Assembly: GCF_000621485.1 (NCBI RefSeq)
Contig: NZ_JHYF01000019.1
Span: forward strand, 1-56,377
Length of the DNA: 56,377 bases
Source of the DNA: Alkaliphilus transvaalensis ATCC 700919
GTDB lineage: Bacteria; Bacillota; Clostridia; Peptostreptococcales; Natronincolaceae
Direction of reading: 5' to 3'
Under the pieces are notes generated by a model, which was not told where the DNA came from, did no database searches, and was given only the letters and a program-made list of their open reading frames with translations. This document shows positions 7,103-17,712 of the stretch, piece by piece; position 1 is the first letter of the stretch, and every line of letters starts with the position of its first letter. The position numbers were made by a program, and so were the translations under genes.

Positions 7103-9871
7103 GTGAAGAGAAAAAATAAAGTTTTAGTTGGAGTAGGAATAACATTATTTTTAGGTATTGTAGTTTTTTTTGATCAACTAGTCAATTTTATAGTTGATTA
7201 CCAATGGTTTAGTGAACTGGGGTATGAAGATGTGTTTTTAAAAAAACTAGTTACTCAGGCTCAAATAGGTATTCCATTATTTGTTATAGGGAGCCTATTA
7301 TTGTATGGGTACTTCCAATCCCTTAAGAAAAGCTACTATAATAAAGTAGAATCCTATCATATGGGGATTTCAGAAAAAAGTCTAAATAAGATTATTTTAC
7401 TTCCAGCCCTTACACTAGGTTTTATTGTGGCCATTACAACTGCCAGTAGACTTTGGTTTGACATCCTAATCTTTCGTAATGGAGAAGCCTTTAATGTAGT
7501 TGACCCTATCTTTAATAAGGATATCTCTTTTTATCTGTTTAACTTACCTTTATTCAGAGAAATATTAGCTTTAATCATGGGGCTACTATTTCTAGTAATT
7601 ATTACAACCTTTATTTTTTATATATTAATGTTTACCCTCAGAAGACCTACATTATATGAGGTTGAAGGTAGGTTTGTATTTAAAAATGAATTAATAAATA
7701 ATGTTATAAAAATGGCACTAAAGCAATTGACAATGGTAGGAGCGGTGTTCTTTTTAGTTCTAGCAGTAAACTACTATCTAAGTGCCTATAATATCCTCTA
7801 TTATAGAGGGGCAGATCGAGGGGTACTCTTTGGAGCAAGCTACACAGATATTGCAGTTTCCCTTAAAGTATTGAGGATACAACTGATTATTTCTATATTA
7901 GCAATAGGCAGTATAATATATGCCTATAACAGAAAAAAAGTTAAGGTGGCTGTATTAGCCCCAGTTTTACTCATTGCCATTAGTATTATAGGTAATTTAG
8001 TAGGAGCATCGGTTGAAAACTTTATAGTTGTACCTAACCAAAGGGCGAGACAATTACCCTATATCGAAAACAATATCACCTATACCCGTATGGCCTACGG
8101 ATTAGATACGGTAACTACAAAGGAACTGAATGTTAGTGGTTCTTTAACGATAGAAGATATTAATGAAAATAGAGAAGTAATCAACAATATCCGTATTAAT
8201 GACTATCGACCAACCCTACAGGCCTATAATCAAACCCAGGCTACAAGGTTTTACTATCTTTTTAATGATGTAGATATAGATCGCTACTATATAAATGGAG
8301 AATACACACAGGTTTTCTTGGCAGCAAGAGAATTAGATATAGAGCAATTAGATAGTAATGCTAAAAATTGGATTAATCAACACTTAAAGTATACCCATGG
8401 TTATGGATTAACATTGTCACCAGTCAACAAAGTGACTAGAGATGGACAGCCCCATTTAGCAATAAGGGATATCCCACCAGTTAGTAATATAGATATTGAA
8501 ATTACCCGTCCAGAAATATATTTTGGAGAACTAACCAATCAATACATAATAGTGAATACTAAAGAAATGGAATTTGATTATCCCTTAGATGTGGATAATG
8601 CTGAAACCATGTATGAAGGAACAGCAGGAATCTCTTTAGGTGGTCTTAATAGGCTTTTGCACAGCTATAAACAGGGAACAACTAAGTTATTTTTATCAGG
8701 AAGCGTTACATCTGAAAGTAGAATCATTTTACATCGAAATATCCTAGAAAGAGTAGAAAAGATAGCACCCTTTATTGAGTATGATGAAGATCCTTATATA
8801 GTTATTAATGATGGGAAGTTATTCTGGATCATCGATGGGTATACAACTTCAAATAGTTATCCCTATGCAACACCCTTTAGAAGGGATGGGGTCAATTATA
8901 TTCGAAACTCTGTCAAGATAGTAATTGATGCTTATAATGGTGAAGTGGATTATTATGTTTCAGATGACACAGACCCAGTTATAAATACCTATAACAAGAT
9001 ATTTCCCCAGCTTTTTAAATCATTAGAAGAAATGCCAGAAGGGTTAATTAAGCATTTAAGATACCCTCAAGACTTATTCGACTTGCAATCTGAGGTTTTT
9101 GCAATTTATCATATGACTAATCCAAATGTATTTTATAATCAAGAAGATGTTTGGTATTTAGCAGAGGAAAAGTATCATAATAGACAGCAACAGGTAGAGT
9201 CTCAATATATGATGATGAAACTACCAGGGGAAGAAGAGGTAGAATATGTATTATCTGTACCCTATACTCCTAGAAATCTGCCTAATATGACAGCTTTATT
9301 CATGGCTAGAAATGATGGGGAACATTATGGAGAACTAGTGGTTTATAGATTACCAAAGGGACAAAACATAGCAGGACCAGCACAAATAGAGGCTAGGATA
9401 GATTCCGATACCACTATTTCTCAAAATCTATCCCTATGGGGTGAAGGTGGTTCTGAGGTTATAAGAGGTAACCTATTGGTTATACCAGTTGAAAACTCAT
9501 TACTTTATGTTGAACCCTTATATATTGCTGCATCCACAGGAAACACCATACCAGAAGTTAAAAAGGTGATTGTTGCATATAAAGATCAAATTGTGATGGA
9601 GGATACCTTAGATTTAGCCTTGGTTAGAATATTTGGAGAAGGAAAATCAATAGGAGAAGAGCAAATTCCCGAGTTAGATGAAAATGAAGATGAAGACATT
9701 ATTGAAATAATACAGCCATTAAAAGAACTGATACAGCAGACAACAGATACCTACAGCAAGGCAAAGGAAGCTTCCCAAAGGGGAGATTGGGCTGGTTATG
9801 GTAGGTATTTAGAAGAACTAGAAAGACTATTAAATAGGCTCAATAATGAAAGTCAGAAAATAGAAGATTAG
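7103..9871 (+). CDS. UPF0182 family membrane protein
   Basis: 922-aa protein of the UPF0182/COG1615 family, whose function is unknown. The N-terminal third has about seven membrane segments (first at residues 8-28, then to about residue 300). A large extracytoplasmic domain follows (RQLPYIENNITYTRMAYGL, GNTIPEVKKVIVAYKDQIVM). The C-terminus has an acidic linker (EDENEDEDII-like) and a predicted coiled-coil tail (about 860-915) with several LEELERLLNRL-type heptads. Length fits the family. The start is GTG 7103 after GGAGGG. It is monocistronic, with terminators on both sides. Confidence 0.9.
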   Translation: MKRKNKVLVGVGITLFLGIVVFFDQLVNFIVDYQWFSELGYEDVFLKKLVTQAQIGIPLFVIGSLLLYGYFQSLKKSYYNKVESYHMGISEKSLNKIILLPALTLGFIVAITTASRLWFDILIFRNGEAFNVVDPIFNKDISFYLFNLPLFREILALIMGLLFLVIITTFIFYILMFTLRRPTLYEVEGRFVFKNELINNVIKMALKQLTMVGAVFFLVLAVNYYLSAYNILYYRGADRGVLFGASYTDIAVSLKVLRIQLIISILAIGSIIYAYNRKKVKVAVLAPVLLIAISIIGNLVGASVENFIVVPNQRARQLPYIENNITYTRMAYGLDTVTTKELNVSGSLTIEDINENREVINNIRINDYRPTLQAYNQTQATRFYYLFNDVDIDRYYINGEYTQVFLAARELDIEQLDSNAKNWINQHLKYTHGYGLTLSPVNKVTRDGQPHLAIRDIPPVSNIDIEITRPEIYFGELTNQYIIVNTKEMEFDYPLDVDNAETMYEGTAGISLGGLNRLLHSYKQGTTKLFLSGSVTSESRIILHRNILERVEKIAPFIEYDEDPYIVINDGKLFWIIDGYTTSNSYPYATPFRRDGVNYIRNSVKIVIDAYNGEVDYYVSDDTDPVINTYNKIFPQLFKSLEEMPEGLIKHLRYPQDLFDLQSEVFAIYHMTNPNVFYNQEDVWYLAEEKYHNRQQQVESQYMMMKLPGEEEVEYVLSVPYTPRNLPNMTALFMARNDGEHYGELVVYRLPKGQNIAGPAQIEARIDSDTTISQNLSLWGEGGSEVIRGNLLVIPVENSLLYVEPLYIAASTGNTIPEVKKVIVAYKDQIVMEDTLDLALVRIFGEGKSIGEEQIPELDENEDEDIIEIIQPLKELIQQTTDTYSKAKEASQRGDWAGYGRYLEELERLLNRLNNESQKIED

Positions 9872-10012
9872 ATAAGAAGTTTTATTAATTAAAAAGTGAA
9901 GGATCTACCTAGGGAAAAGTTTTATTTAATATTAAATTATATTATATATAAAAATCTCCCTTAAAGTTCTTCCCCTTAATTAATAAAATGTATTTGGTTG
10001 ATAATGAAAAGC

Positions 10013-10059
10013 ACCAAAACCTATTGGATTAACTTCCGATAGGTTTTGGTTTTCTTTAT
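10013..10059 (+). terminator. Rho-independent terminator
   Basis: A 16-bp stem (10013-10028 with 10035-10050, one wobble) is followed by a T-rich tail. It ends UPF0182 transcription and could also serve the convergent small gene at 10170-10367. Confidence 0.9.
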
Positions 10060-10169
10060 TTTTATTTCTTAACTCTTATCGGTGAGGAAATTCATAATCC
10101 TATAGCTACTAATTTATAAACAATTTATGCAAATATAAAAGCTGGGACACCCATTGTGAAATGAGTATG

Positions 10170-10367
10170 TTAAACAGAGTTTGATTTATTATTCTTCAAT
10201 TCTTCTAAAGTTAAATTGTCTAAGTAATAGGATTTACGAGCAAATTCTTGACGGGTAATAATATTTTTTTCAATTAATAGCTCAATCATTGTAGCAATAG
10301 CTAAAGTATTACGATAATCGGTATCCTTTAAATTACTAAGCTGAGCAATAATATCTACTTCCTTCAT
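10170..10367 (-). CDS. Hypothetical 65-aa protein
   Basis: Family not recognised. It is soluble, mostly helical and charged (ATMIELLIEKNIITRQEFARK, then a Leu-rich TLEELKNNK tail). The ITRQEF segment looks like the short dimer or partner-binding helices of small regulatory subunits, but that is only an impression. A very strong ribosome site (AAAGGGGG) lies 8 nt ahead of the ATG on the minus strand, and no competing ORF occurs opposite it. These points support a real gene. Confidence 0.65.
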   Translation of the reverse strand: MKEVDIIAQLSNLKDTDYRNTLAIATMIELLIEKNIITRQEFARKSYYLDNLTLEELKNNKSNSV

Positions 10368-10491
10368 AAAAAAACCCCCTTTTTTTCGTTATTTTAATTA
10401 TTGACCAGCCTCCAAATTTTATACCTTTACAAAATAAAAGGACATATATTTGCGCATAATATATAATAATAAAGAAAAAATAATTTTATGC

Positions 10492-10520
10492 TTGAATATT
10501 AAAAATATTTATGTTAAAAT
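10492..10520 (+). promoter_or_regulatory. serS promoter
   Basis: TTGAAT (10492-10497), a 17-nt spacer and TAAAAT (10515-10520), about 20 nt before the T-box leader. Confidence 0.7.
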
Positions 10521-10540
10521 ACAGTTTAAATAAATAAAAA

Positions 10541-10770
10541 AGTGATGAAGAGAAGTAGTAAATAGGTAGCTTTTATAGAGAGTCGGTGGTAGGTGTAAAC
10601 CGATAAAGTCAACTATTGAATCCGTCTTGGAACTAATGACTGAAGCTTAGTAGGAAAATTCGGTTAGCACCCGTTATCGTGCTCAGAGAGGATTAACGAT
10701 TTGTTAATCAACTAGGGTGGCAACGCGGATATAACTCCGTCCCTTTTACGGGACAGGAGTTTTTTTATTT
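10541..10770 (+). promoter_or_regulatory. T-box leader, serine (UCC) specifier
   Basis: A transcriptional T-box riboswitch sensing uncharged tRNA-Ser. Stem I begins with GATGAAGAGAAGTAGTA and includes the AG-bulge/distal loop region GTCGGTGGTAGGTG. The probable specifier is TCC at 10621-10623, after TTGAA. The T-box AGGGTGGCAACGCGG is at 10714-10728. The terminator hairpin pairs around 10733-10743 and 10754-10762 with a T-run. The matching tRNA-Ser(GGA) is encoded at 17607-17695. Confidence 0.93.
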
Positions 10771-10799
10771 TTGTAAATTAAAGAGGATAAGGAGGGTAA

Positions 10800-12074
<1,275 letters not shown>

Positions 12075-12087
12075 TAAGAGGAATTGT

Positions 12088-12117
12088 AAAATCGGCAACT
12101 AGCCGATTTTATTTTTT
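12088..12117 (+). terminator. Rho-independent terminator after serS
   Basis: A 9-bp perfect stem (12088-12096 with 12102-12110) with a 5-nt loop and a T-rich tail. Confidence 0.88.
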
Positions 12118-12277
12118 GTAACGAATAGGAAAGTTTGACTTTAATTATTATTAAAATAAGAGAACTTTACGTAATGAGTTACAAGATAAGCAGATAACCA
12201 ATTTAATGGATTAAATTGTGTAAGTCGCTTAGTTTTTTCACCTAAAGTCATCCTATAAATCTTCCGAAGGAAGACTT
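12118..12277. repeat. Intergenic repeat element, copy B (full length)
   Basis: 160-bp copy of the element at 6613-6771, with the same three palindromes. The last 90 nt are nearly identical. It abuts the serS terminator and lies upstream of the phnD promoter. The rest of the 12075-12501 gap holds no gene. Confidence 0.88.
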
Positions 12278-12427
12278 CGATCTTAAAGCAAGGAAGATTT
12301 TATTTTGAGCTAATACAAATCAGCATTTGAATAGAAATGAAAAGTTCTAAGTTATCATTTGTTATATAAAATATTTAAATAGATTTCTCATCTAATATTA
12401 AGAGTTATAATACAAAGGAATTATTCA

Positions 12428-12456
12428 TTGAAGTTGGGGTAATCATTAGATAAAAT
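12428..12456 (+). promoter_or_regulatory. Promoter of the phnDEC operon
   Basis: TTGAAG (12428-12433), a 17-nt spacer and TAAAAT (12451-12456), followed 46 nt later by the TTG start of phnD. Confidence 0.65.
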
Positions 12457-12501
12457 ACAAGTATATTGAAAATGACAAAAGATTAACGAGGAGGATTTAC
12501 A

Positions 12502-13410
12502 TTGAAAAAAGTTTTATCTCTAGCAATAATATTTTTATTAATATTTACTTTAGCAGCCTGCTCTAAAACTGAGGATAACCCTCTAGAAGTAGATCATAAT
12601 TTAGATGAATCCATTGTACCAGAAAAGATTATCATAGGTGCAATTCCTACACAAAATCAAGGGGATATGAAGGGGGCAATGGATAAGTTAGCCCAGCATG
12701 TTTCTAATGAATTGGGGACGGAAGTCATCATAGAAGTGTATCCCGACTATAATGGGGTTGTAGAAGCTATGAATTACGGACAAGTAGATATGGCGTACTT
12801 TGGGCCCCTTACCTATGTGATCGCCAATGATCGTGGTGGTGCAGAAGCTATCTTAACATTATTAGTTGATGGGGCTCCCTACTATTACTCTTATATGATC
12901 ACCCATGTAGACTCAACAATTAATAGCCTAGAAGATGTAGTAGAAAACGTAGGAGACCTCCAATTTGCATTTGGAGATGTTAATTCAACTTCGGGCTCAT
13001 TAATCCCGACTTTAGCATTGAAGGAAAAGGAAATTTTTAGAGACCAATTAGACACAGACTTTAAAGAAATTTTTTATACAGGTGGACATGATGCCGCTGC
13101 ATTGGCTGTACAAGAAAAGAAAGTTGATGTAGGGGCAGTAGATAGTGCTATATTTGAAGTAATGAAGCGTAATGGTGTAGTTGATGGAAGTAAATTTAAA
13201 ATAATTTGGGAATCAGAACCTTTATTTCAATACCCTTGGGCAGTGAAAAAAGGAACATCTGAAGAGCTAAAGGTGGCATTGCAAGAAGCGTTTTTATCTG
13301 TTACAGACCAAGAAATATTAGATGTATTTGGTGCCAGTGGCTTTATTACAGCTGAAGATAAAGATTATGAGCCTGTAAGACAAGCAGCAAAGGCAGATGG
13401 AAGGTTGTAG
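12502..13410 (+). CDS. phnD: Phosphonate/phosphite ABC transporter substrate-binding lipoprotein
   Basis: 302-aa PhnD-family periplasmic-binding protein attached to the outer face of the membrane. A type II signal with lipobox LAAC places the lipidated Cys at residue 20. Family features include VIIEVYPDYNGVVEAMNYGQVDMAYFGP-type sequence (the GxVDxAYFGP block) and a conserved DVNSTSGSLIP anion-binding loop. The TTG start has GAGGAGG upstream. It heads a three-gene transporter operon. No C-P lyase or phosphonatase is in the window, so phosphonate, phosphite or another oxyanion cannot be told apart. Confidence 0.88.
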   Translation: MKKVLSLAIIFLLIFTLAACSKTEDNPLEVDHNLDESIVPEKIIIGAIPTQNQGDMKGAMDKLAQHVSNELGTEVIIEVYPDYNGVVEAMNYGQVDMAYFGPLTYVIANDRGGAEAILTLLVDGAPYYYSYMITHVDSTINSLEDVVENVGDLQFAFGDVNSTSGSLIPTLALKEKEIFRDQLDTDFKEIFYTGGHDAAALAVQEKKVDVGAVDSAIFEVMKRNGVVDGSKFKIIWESEPLFQYPWAVKKGTSEELKVALQEAFLSVTDQEILDVFGASGFITAEDKDYEPVRQAAKADGRL

Positions 13411-13416
13411 ATTAAA

Positions 13417-14220
13417 ATGAATAAAGTAGTAGGTCAAAAAAGCAAAAGTCTTCAATTTAAAATAAACGAAAATCAAAAAAGGGTCTATCTTTGGATAGCC
13501 CTTCTTCTACTATTTATATGGAGTGCAAATGGAACGAACTTTAACCCTCTGCTATTTAGGGATTTTGGGAATACAATTAATTTTGTTAAGAAGAGTTTTT
13601 TAAACCCAGATTGGAGTGTTTTGCCAACTGCTATTAACCAGTCAGTGATCACAATACAAATTGCCATAATGGGAACAGCACTAGCTCTAATTCTTGCAGT
13701 ACCCTTAAGTTTTTTATCGGCAAAGAATACTTCTCCCCATTGGAGTATAAGCGGTCTATTAAGAGGCTTTCTCAGTTTTTTAAGATCTGTGCCAGAAATC
13801 GTCTTCGCCCTTATTTTTGTGCCTACAGTAAGTTTAGGTCCATTGGCAGGGGTACTGGCTCTAACCATTCATAATATTGGGGTAATGGGTAAGCTATTTT
13901 CAGAAATAATTGAGTCTGCTGAAGTAGGGCCCCAAGAGGCAGTTACAGCTACAGGTGCTAAAAGAAATATTGTTATTTTATATGGCATCTTGCCTCAGGT
14001 CATTCCCCATATCCTTTCAAATGCCTTCTATAGGCTAGAGGTAAGCGTGAGGGCTTCGTTGGTACTAGGTTTAGTAGGAGCGGGTGGAGTAGGTCAGCTT
14101 TTGAGCATCCATTTTAGAATGTTTCAGTATGACAAAGTGGTAGTAGACTGTTTAGTGATTATGGCTATGGTTATGATCATTGATTATATCGGTGGAAGGA
14201 TTCGAAGAAGGGTGATATAA
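13417..14220 (+). CDS. phnE: Phosphonate-type ABC transporter permease
   Basis: 267-aa inner-membrane permease of the PhnE family with about six membrane segments. The EAA-type cytoplasmic loop for contact with the ATPase is present at about residues 170-190 (EAVTATGAKRNIVILYGILP). GLVGAGGVGQLL near the C-terminus is typical of PhnE. It lies 6 bp after phnD and 1 bp before phnC. Confidence 0.9.
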   Translation: MNKVVGQKSKSLQFKINENQKRVYLWIALLLLFIWSANGTNFNPLLFRDFGNTINFVKKSFLNPDWSVLPTAINQSVITIQIAIMGTALALILAVPLSFLSAKNTSPHWSISGLLRGFLSFLRSVPEIVFALIFVPTVSLGPLAGVLALTIHNIGVMGKLFSEIIESAEVGPQEAVTATGAKRNIVILYGILPQVIPHILSNAFYRLEVSVRASLVLGLVGAGGVGQLLSIHFRMFQYDKVVVDCLVIMAMVMIIDYIGGRIRRRVI

Positions 14221-14221
14221 T

Positions 14222-14971
14222 ATGCAATTACAACTAAGAGAGTTGAGTAAACAATATGATAAAAATGAAGCCTTTGCCTTAAATAACATAAATTTGAAAG
14301 TGGAAGAAGGAGAATTTATTGCAGTTTTAGGCTTAAGCGGATCAGGAAAGTCTACTTTAATTCGTTGTATTAATAAGCTTATCAACCCTACTTCAGGGGA
14401 GGTAATCTTTGAGAATAGGGAAATTACAAAACTTAAAGGAGAACATTTAAGAATCTACCGGCGAAATATTGGCATGATCTTTCAACAAAACAATCTTATT
14501 CCCAGAATGAACGTATTAACTAATGTGTTAGTAGGTCGGTTTGGTAACTTGTCTCTAAGCCAAATCATCTTTAAAAAATTTCCTAAAAAAGATCTCCTAT
14601 TGGCAGAGGAAGCTTTAGAAAAAGTTGGACTTACTCATTATGCCAAAAGACATATTAAAACTTTAAGTGGCGGACAACAGCAACGGGTAGGGATAGCTAG
14701 AGCACTGATACAACAGCCTAAGATGATATTAGGTGACGAACCTGTTTCAAGTCTTGATCCTGTAACTGCTCAAGAAGTAATGTCACTTTTAAAAGAAATT
14801 AATTTGAGGGATCAAATTACAATGATCATTAACCTTCATTCAGTAGAATTAGCTAAGTTATATGCTAAAAGAGTTATAGGAATTAACCAAGGTAGTGTTG
14901 TTTTCGATGGCCCCCCAGAAAAATTAGGAGAAAAGGAAATTACTCAAATATATAAAGGGACTAATATTTAG
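14222..14971 (+). CDS. phnC: Phosphonate-type ABC transporter ATPase
   Basis: 249-aa ABC ATPase powering the PhnDE importer. Walker A GLSGSGKST (about residues 37-45), Q-loop FQQNNLIPRMNVLTNVLVGR (the LVGR stretch is typical of PhnC), signature LSGGQQQRVGIARAL, Walker B MILGDEPVSSLDP and H-loop NLHSVELA. Its ATG follows the phnE stop directly and relies on GAAGAAGGG inside phnE. Confidence 0.93.
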   Translation: MQLQLRELSKQYDKNEAFALNNINLKVEEGEFIAVLGLSGSGKSTLIRCINKLINPTSGEVIFENREITKLKGEHLRIYRRNIGMIFQQNNLIPRMNVLTNVLVGRFGNLSLSQIIFKKFPKKDLLLAEEALEKVGLTHYAKRHIKTLSGGQQQRVGIARALIQQPKMILGDEPVSSLDPVTAQEVMSLLKEINLRDQITMIINLHSVELAKLYAKRVIGINQGSVVFDGPPEKLGEKEITQIYKGTNI

Positions 14972-15034
14972 CAAATTGCATAATACCACAATAACTATGA
15001 ATTATATACGCTTAAATAAAATATCTTAATCTTT

Positions 15035-15070
15035 AAAACTGCTTAAATTACAGATTTAGGTGGTTTTTTT
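15035..15070 (+). terminator. Terminator after phnC
   Basis: A 14-bp stem with several G-U pairs (15035-15048 with 15055-15068), ending in a T-run. Confidence 0.7.
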
Positions 15071-15071
15071 A

Positions 15072-15147
15072 TAACGAATAGGAAAGTTCGACTTTAATTA
15101 TTATTAAAATAAGAGAACTTTACGTAATGAGTTTCGAAGGAAGACTT
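15072..15147. repeat. Intergenic repeat element, copy C (internally deleted)
   Basis: The left half (TAACGAATAGGAAAGTT... to ACGTAATGAG) is nearly identical to copy B. It then jumps straight to the right end CGAAGGAAGACTT. About 85 nt of the interior is missing. Confidence 0.85.
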
Positions 15148-15295
15148 TGTTATTTATTTTCTTTTTCGTTAAAATAGATAACTTATGAACATACTAAAAG
15201 GAAGTAGTTCAATAGATCAGTTCAATAGATCATTTAATAAAAATGACATAAGACTTAAGGTATAGGCGTAGCATATAGGTAAGATAAAATCAAAA

Positions 15296-15336
15296 AATAA
15301 TAAAACAATAAAACAATAAAACAATAAACAATAAAA
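15296..15336. repeat. AATAAAAC-type simple repeat
   Basis: An 8-bp unit (CAATAAAA) repeated about four times with drift, then further A-rich low-complexity sequence to 15375. Confidence 0.6.
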
Positions 15337-15402
15337 GGAAATAAATAAAAGAAAATAAATAAAGAAAGCTAGATAAAGTTAGATAAAGCTAGGAAAATAA
15401 TT

Positions 15403-15474
15403 GGTAGAGGTAGAGGTAGAGGTAGAGGTAGAGGTAGAGGTAGAGGTAGAGGTAGAGGTAGAGGTAGAGGTAGA
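15403..15474 (+). repeat. (GGTAGA)12 hexanucleotide microsatellite
   Basis: Twelve perfect head-to-tail copies of GGTAGA end 14 nt before the start codon of the M1 peptidase gene. Each copy carries a GAGG-like pseudo Shine-Dalgarno. In the frame of the downstream gene the repeat reads TAG stops, so it is untranslated leader. It is purine-only on the plus strand apart from one T per unit. Confidence 0.97.
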
Positions 15475-15488
15475 GAAGAAGGGAGAGC

Positions 15489-17012
15489 ATGATGAAAAGG
15501 ATAAGATTATATAGTTCAATATTAATAATTGTAATAATATTAGCCACTGGATGTAGAATAGGAGAACAAAGGATCACTGAGGTTAGCCCTATAGGTAATT
15601 TAAGACAGGATACATTGTTAATAGATGCTGAGAAGATTGATGTAAGTATAGAAGACGTACACAATTATGATATTAAAGTAGAGGTAGATACAGAAAAGGA
15701 TCAATTATTTTGTGCACAACAAGTTGACTACATAAACAACACCCAACAGGTATTAAATGAAGTTTACTTTAATTTATATCCAAATGCTTTTAAAACCCCT
15801 AATACTGCACCAATGCTATTCAACAATAGTGTTGATTCTAATAATTATGTCGGGGGATTTTTAGATTTTAACTCTATTTTAATAGAAGATCAAAGCGTAT
15901 CCTATGAGATTTTAGGAATCGGAGAGACGATATTAAAAATTCCTCTTGAAGTTCCTTTAGAGATTGGTGATCGTATGACAATCGATATGATATATACCGT
16001 TCAAATCCCTAACTTAAGGGAGCGGTTTGGGGTATGGGATGGCGTTTATAATTTAGGAAACTGGTATCCTGTAGCTGCAGTTTTCGACCACAAGGGATGG
16101 AATTTAGAGCCCTACTATTCTGTGGGAGACCCTTTTTATAGTGAAGTTTCTAATTATAGGGTTACAATAACACTTCCAGAAGATATGATTGTAGCGTCTT
16201 CGGGAAACATTTTAAGTCACACCATAATTGACAATAAAGGTATATGGGAAATTGAAGCAAAATTAATGAGAGATTTTGCTTGGGGTAGTAGTAGCTCATT
16301 TCAGTTAGAAGAAGTAATGGTGGAGGATACAGTTGTTAAAATGTACTTTTTAACAAAGGATGCTACAGTAAGAAAGAAAGCGAAGGAATACACTATCAAT
16401 TCCCTAGAAACCTTCAACAGCGTGTTTGGTTCCTACCCCTATGGTCAATATTCTGTAGTGGAAACTAACTTCCCTAGTGGTATGGAATATCCTGGATTGG
16501 TCTTCATTGGCAAACAGTATTATAATAAAAATAACCTAGAGTCACTAGAATTGATTATAGTCCATGAAACAGCCCATCAATGGTGGTATGGGGTAATAGG
16601 AAACGATCAAATTAACGAAGCGTGGCTAGATGAAAGTTTGGCAACCTATTCCGAAGTAATCTATTATCGAGAAGTCTATGATGATGCAAAGGGATTAAAC
16701 CATCATATTAGTCGAAATGAATCAAGTTATGAAGTTATAAAGGATCTAGTCAAAGACCAAAGAATACTAAAGTCATTAGCAGAGTTTGATGGCTGGTTTG
16801 ACTATGGTAATTTAGTCTACAGTCAAGGGGCTAGAATGCTTTACAATCTAGAAAAGGATTATGGAAAGGAAGCCCTTTATAAGATTTTAACTACCTACTA
16901 TATAGAAAATCAATTTAAAGTAACCACCACCGAGGACTTCATTGAAGTTTGTGAACGTGTATTGGGGGTTGACAAACAAATCTTTTTTAAAAGTTGGTTG
17001 TTGGGTTTATAA
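15489..17012 (+). CDS. Lipoprotein M1-family zinc metallopeptidase
   Basis: 507-aa surface-anchored aminopeptidase-like enzyme. A lipoprotein signal (IIVIILATGC, Cys at about residue 22) anchors it outside the membrane. A beta-rich N-terminal domain follows. The gluzincin core has the substrate motif SGMEYPG, the zinc site HETAHQWWYG and the third ligand downstream in NEAWLDESLATY. Y-containing YSQGARMLYNLEKDYG lies in the helical C-terminal part. It is shorter than classic aminopeptidase N. Ribosome site GGGAG precedes ATG 15489; the next codon is also ATG. The adjoining microsatellite may tune its expression. Confidence 0.9.
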   Translation: MMKRIRLYSSILIIVIILATGCRIGEQRITEVSPIGNLRQDTLLIDAEKIDVSIEDVHNYDIKVEVDTEKDQLFCAQQVDYINNTQQVLNEVYFNLYPNAFKTPNTAPMLFNNSVDSNNYVGGFLDFNSILIEDQSVSYEILGIGETILKIPLEVPLEIGDRMTIDMIYTVQIPNLRERFGVWDGVYNLGNWYPVAAVFDHKGWNLEPYYSVGDPFYSEVSNYRVTITLPEDMIVASSGNILSHTIIDNKGIWEIEAKLMRDFAWGSSSSFQLEEVMVEDTVVKMYFLTKDATVRKKAKEYTINSLETFNSVFGSYPYGQYSVVETNFPSGMEYPGLVFIGKQYYNKNNLESLELIIVHETAHQWWYGVIGNDQINEAWLDESLATYSEVIYYREVYDDAKGLNHHISRNESSYEVIKDLVKDQRILKSLAEFDGWFDYGNLVYSQGARMLYNLEKDYGKEALYKILTTYYIENQFKVTTTEDFIEVCERVLGVDKQIFFKSWLLGL

Positions 17013-17061
17013 AAATAAAATTTTCAGGTAATAATATAGAAAGTCTGCTAGATAAAGTAAA

Positions 17062-17090
17062 TTGATTTTTAGCTGGAGATATGTTAAACT
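17062..17090 (+). promoter_or_regulatory. tadA promoter
   Basis: TTGATT (17062-17067), a 17-nt spacer and TAAACT (17085-17090). Confidence 0.55.
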
Positions 17091-17147
17091 ATTTCTTGTA
17101 GCAATTACAAAGAGCTAGTTTATTATACCTTGGAGGAGAAAAGCCCT

Positions 17148-17600
17148 ATGGATGAATACTATATGCGGCTGGCGCTAGAAGAGGCTGAAAAAGCCTATAA
17201 AATAGGTGAGGTTCCTATTGGGGCAGTTATTGTCCGTAATGGGGAAGTAGTGTCTAAGGCCTACAATCTAAGGGAAAGAGATAAAAATGCAACTGCCCAT
17301 GCCGAGGTTTTAGCAATTCAAAAGGCTTGTGAGAATTTAGGTGGGTGGAGGTTGACAAACTCCACTATATATGTTACTATAGAACCCTGTCCAATGTGTG
17401 CGGGTGCTATTCTTCAAAGTAGAATAGACCGTTTAGTCATAGGGGCAATGGACTACAAGGCTGGTGCTTGTGGGTCCCTTGTAAATCTACTCAATGATGA
17501 AAGGTTTAATCATCAAACAGAGATTATAACAGGTGTATTAGAGGAAGAAGCATCTTTGTTGATGAAAAATTTCTTCCGAGAACTAAGAAAAAAGAAATAA
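17148..17600 (+). CDS. tadA: tRNA-specific adenosine deaminase
   Basis: Deaminates the wobble adenosine (A34) of tRNA-Arg(ACG) to inosine. 150-aa zinc cytidine-deaminase fold: HAEV carries the first ligand and catalytic Glu, PCPMCAGA the two Cys ligands, preceded by TIEP. ATG 17148 is chosen because GGAGGAG (17132-17138) lies 9 nt upstream; a longer TTG reading would start inside that ribosome site. This gene is unrelated to the Tad-pilus ATPase despite the shared symbol. A tRNA-Ser gene follows within 10 bp. Confidence 0.95.
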   Translation: MDEYYMRLALEEAEKAYKIGEVPIGAVIVRNGEVVSKAYNLRERDKNATAHAEVLAIQKACENLGGWRLTNSTIYVTIEPCPMCAGAILQSRIDRLVIGAMDYKAGACGSLVNLLNDERFNHQTEIITGVLEEEASLLMKNFFRELRKKK

Positions 17601-17606
17601 AACTAA

Positions 17607-17695
17607 GGAGAGGTGTCCGAGTTGGCTAAGGGGCACGCCTGGAAAGCGTGTAAGACCGCAAGGTCCCGCGGGTTCGAGTCCCGCTCTCTCCGCCA
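17607..17695 (+). tRNA. tRNA-Ser (anticodon GGA)
   Basis: 89 nt with encoded CCA. The acceptor stem GGAGAGG pairs with the 3' strand. A long variable arm follows the anticodon stem CACGC/GCGTG, with loop CTGGAAA. GGTTCGAGTCC is the T arm. It reads UCC and UCU, the codon class sensed by the serS T-box. Confidence 0.97.
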
Positions 17696-17712
17696 TTAAA
17701 AAGTTTATAGTT

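Noticed and set aside
15403-15474. Repeat array considered as CRISPR
   Set aside because: Six-base units with no spacers and no cas genes; a microsatellite.
15389-15664. Minus-strand ORF rich in Leu-Tyr repeats
   Set aside because: It is the reverse reading of the (GGTAGA)12 microsatellite and the start of the peptidase gene.
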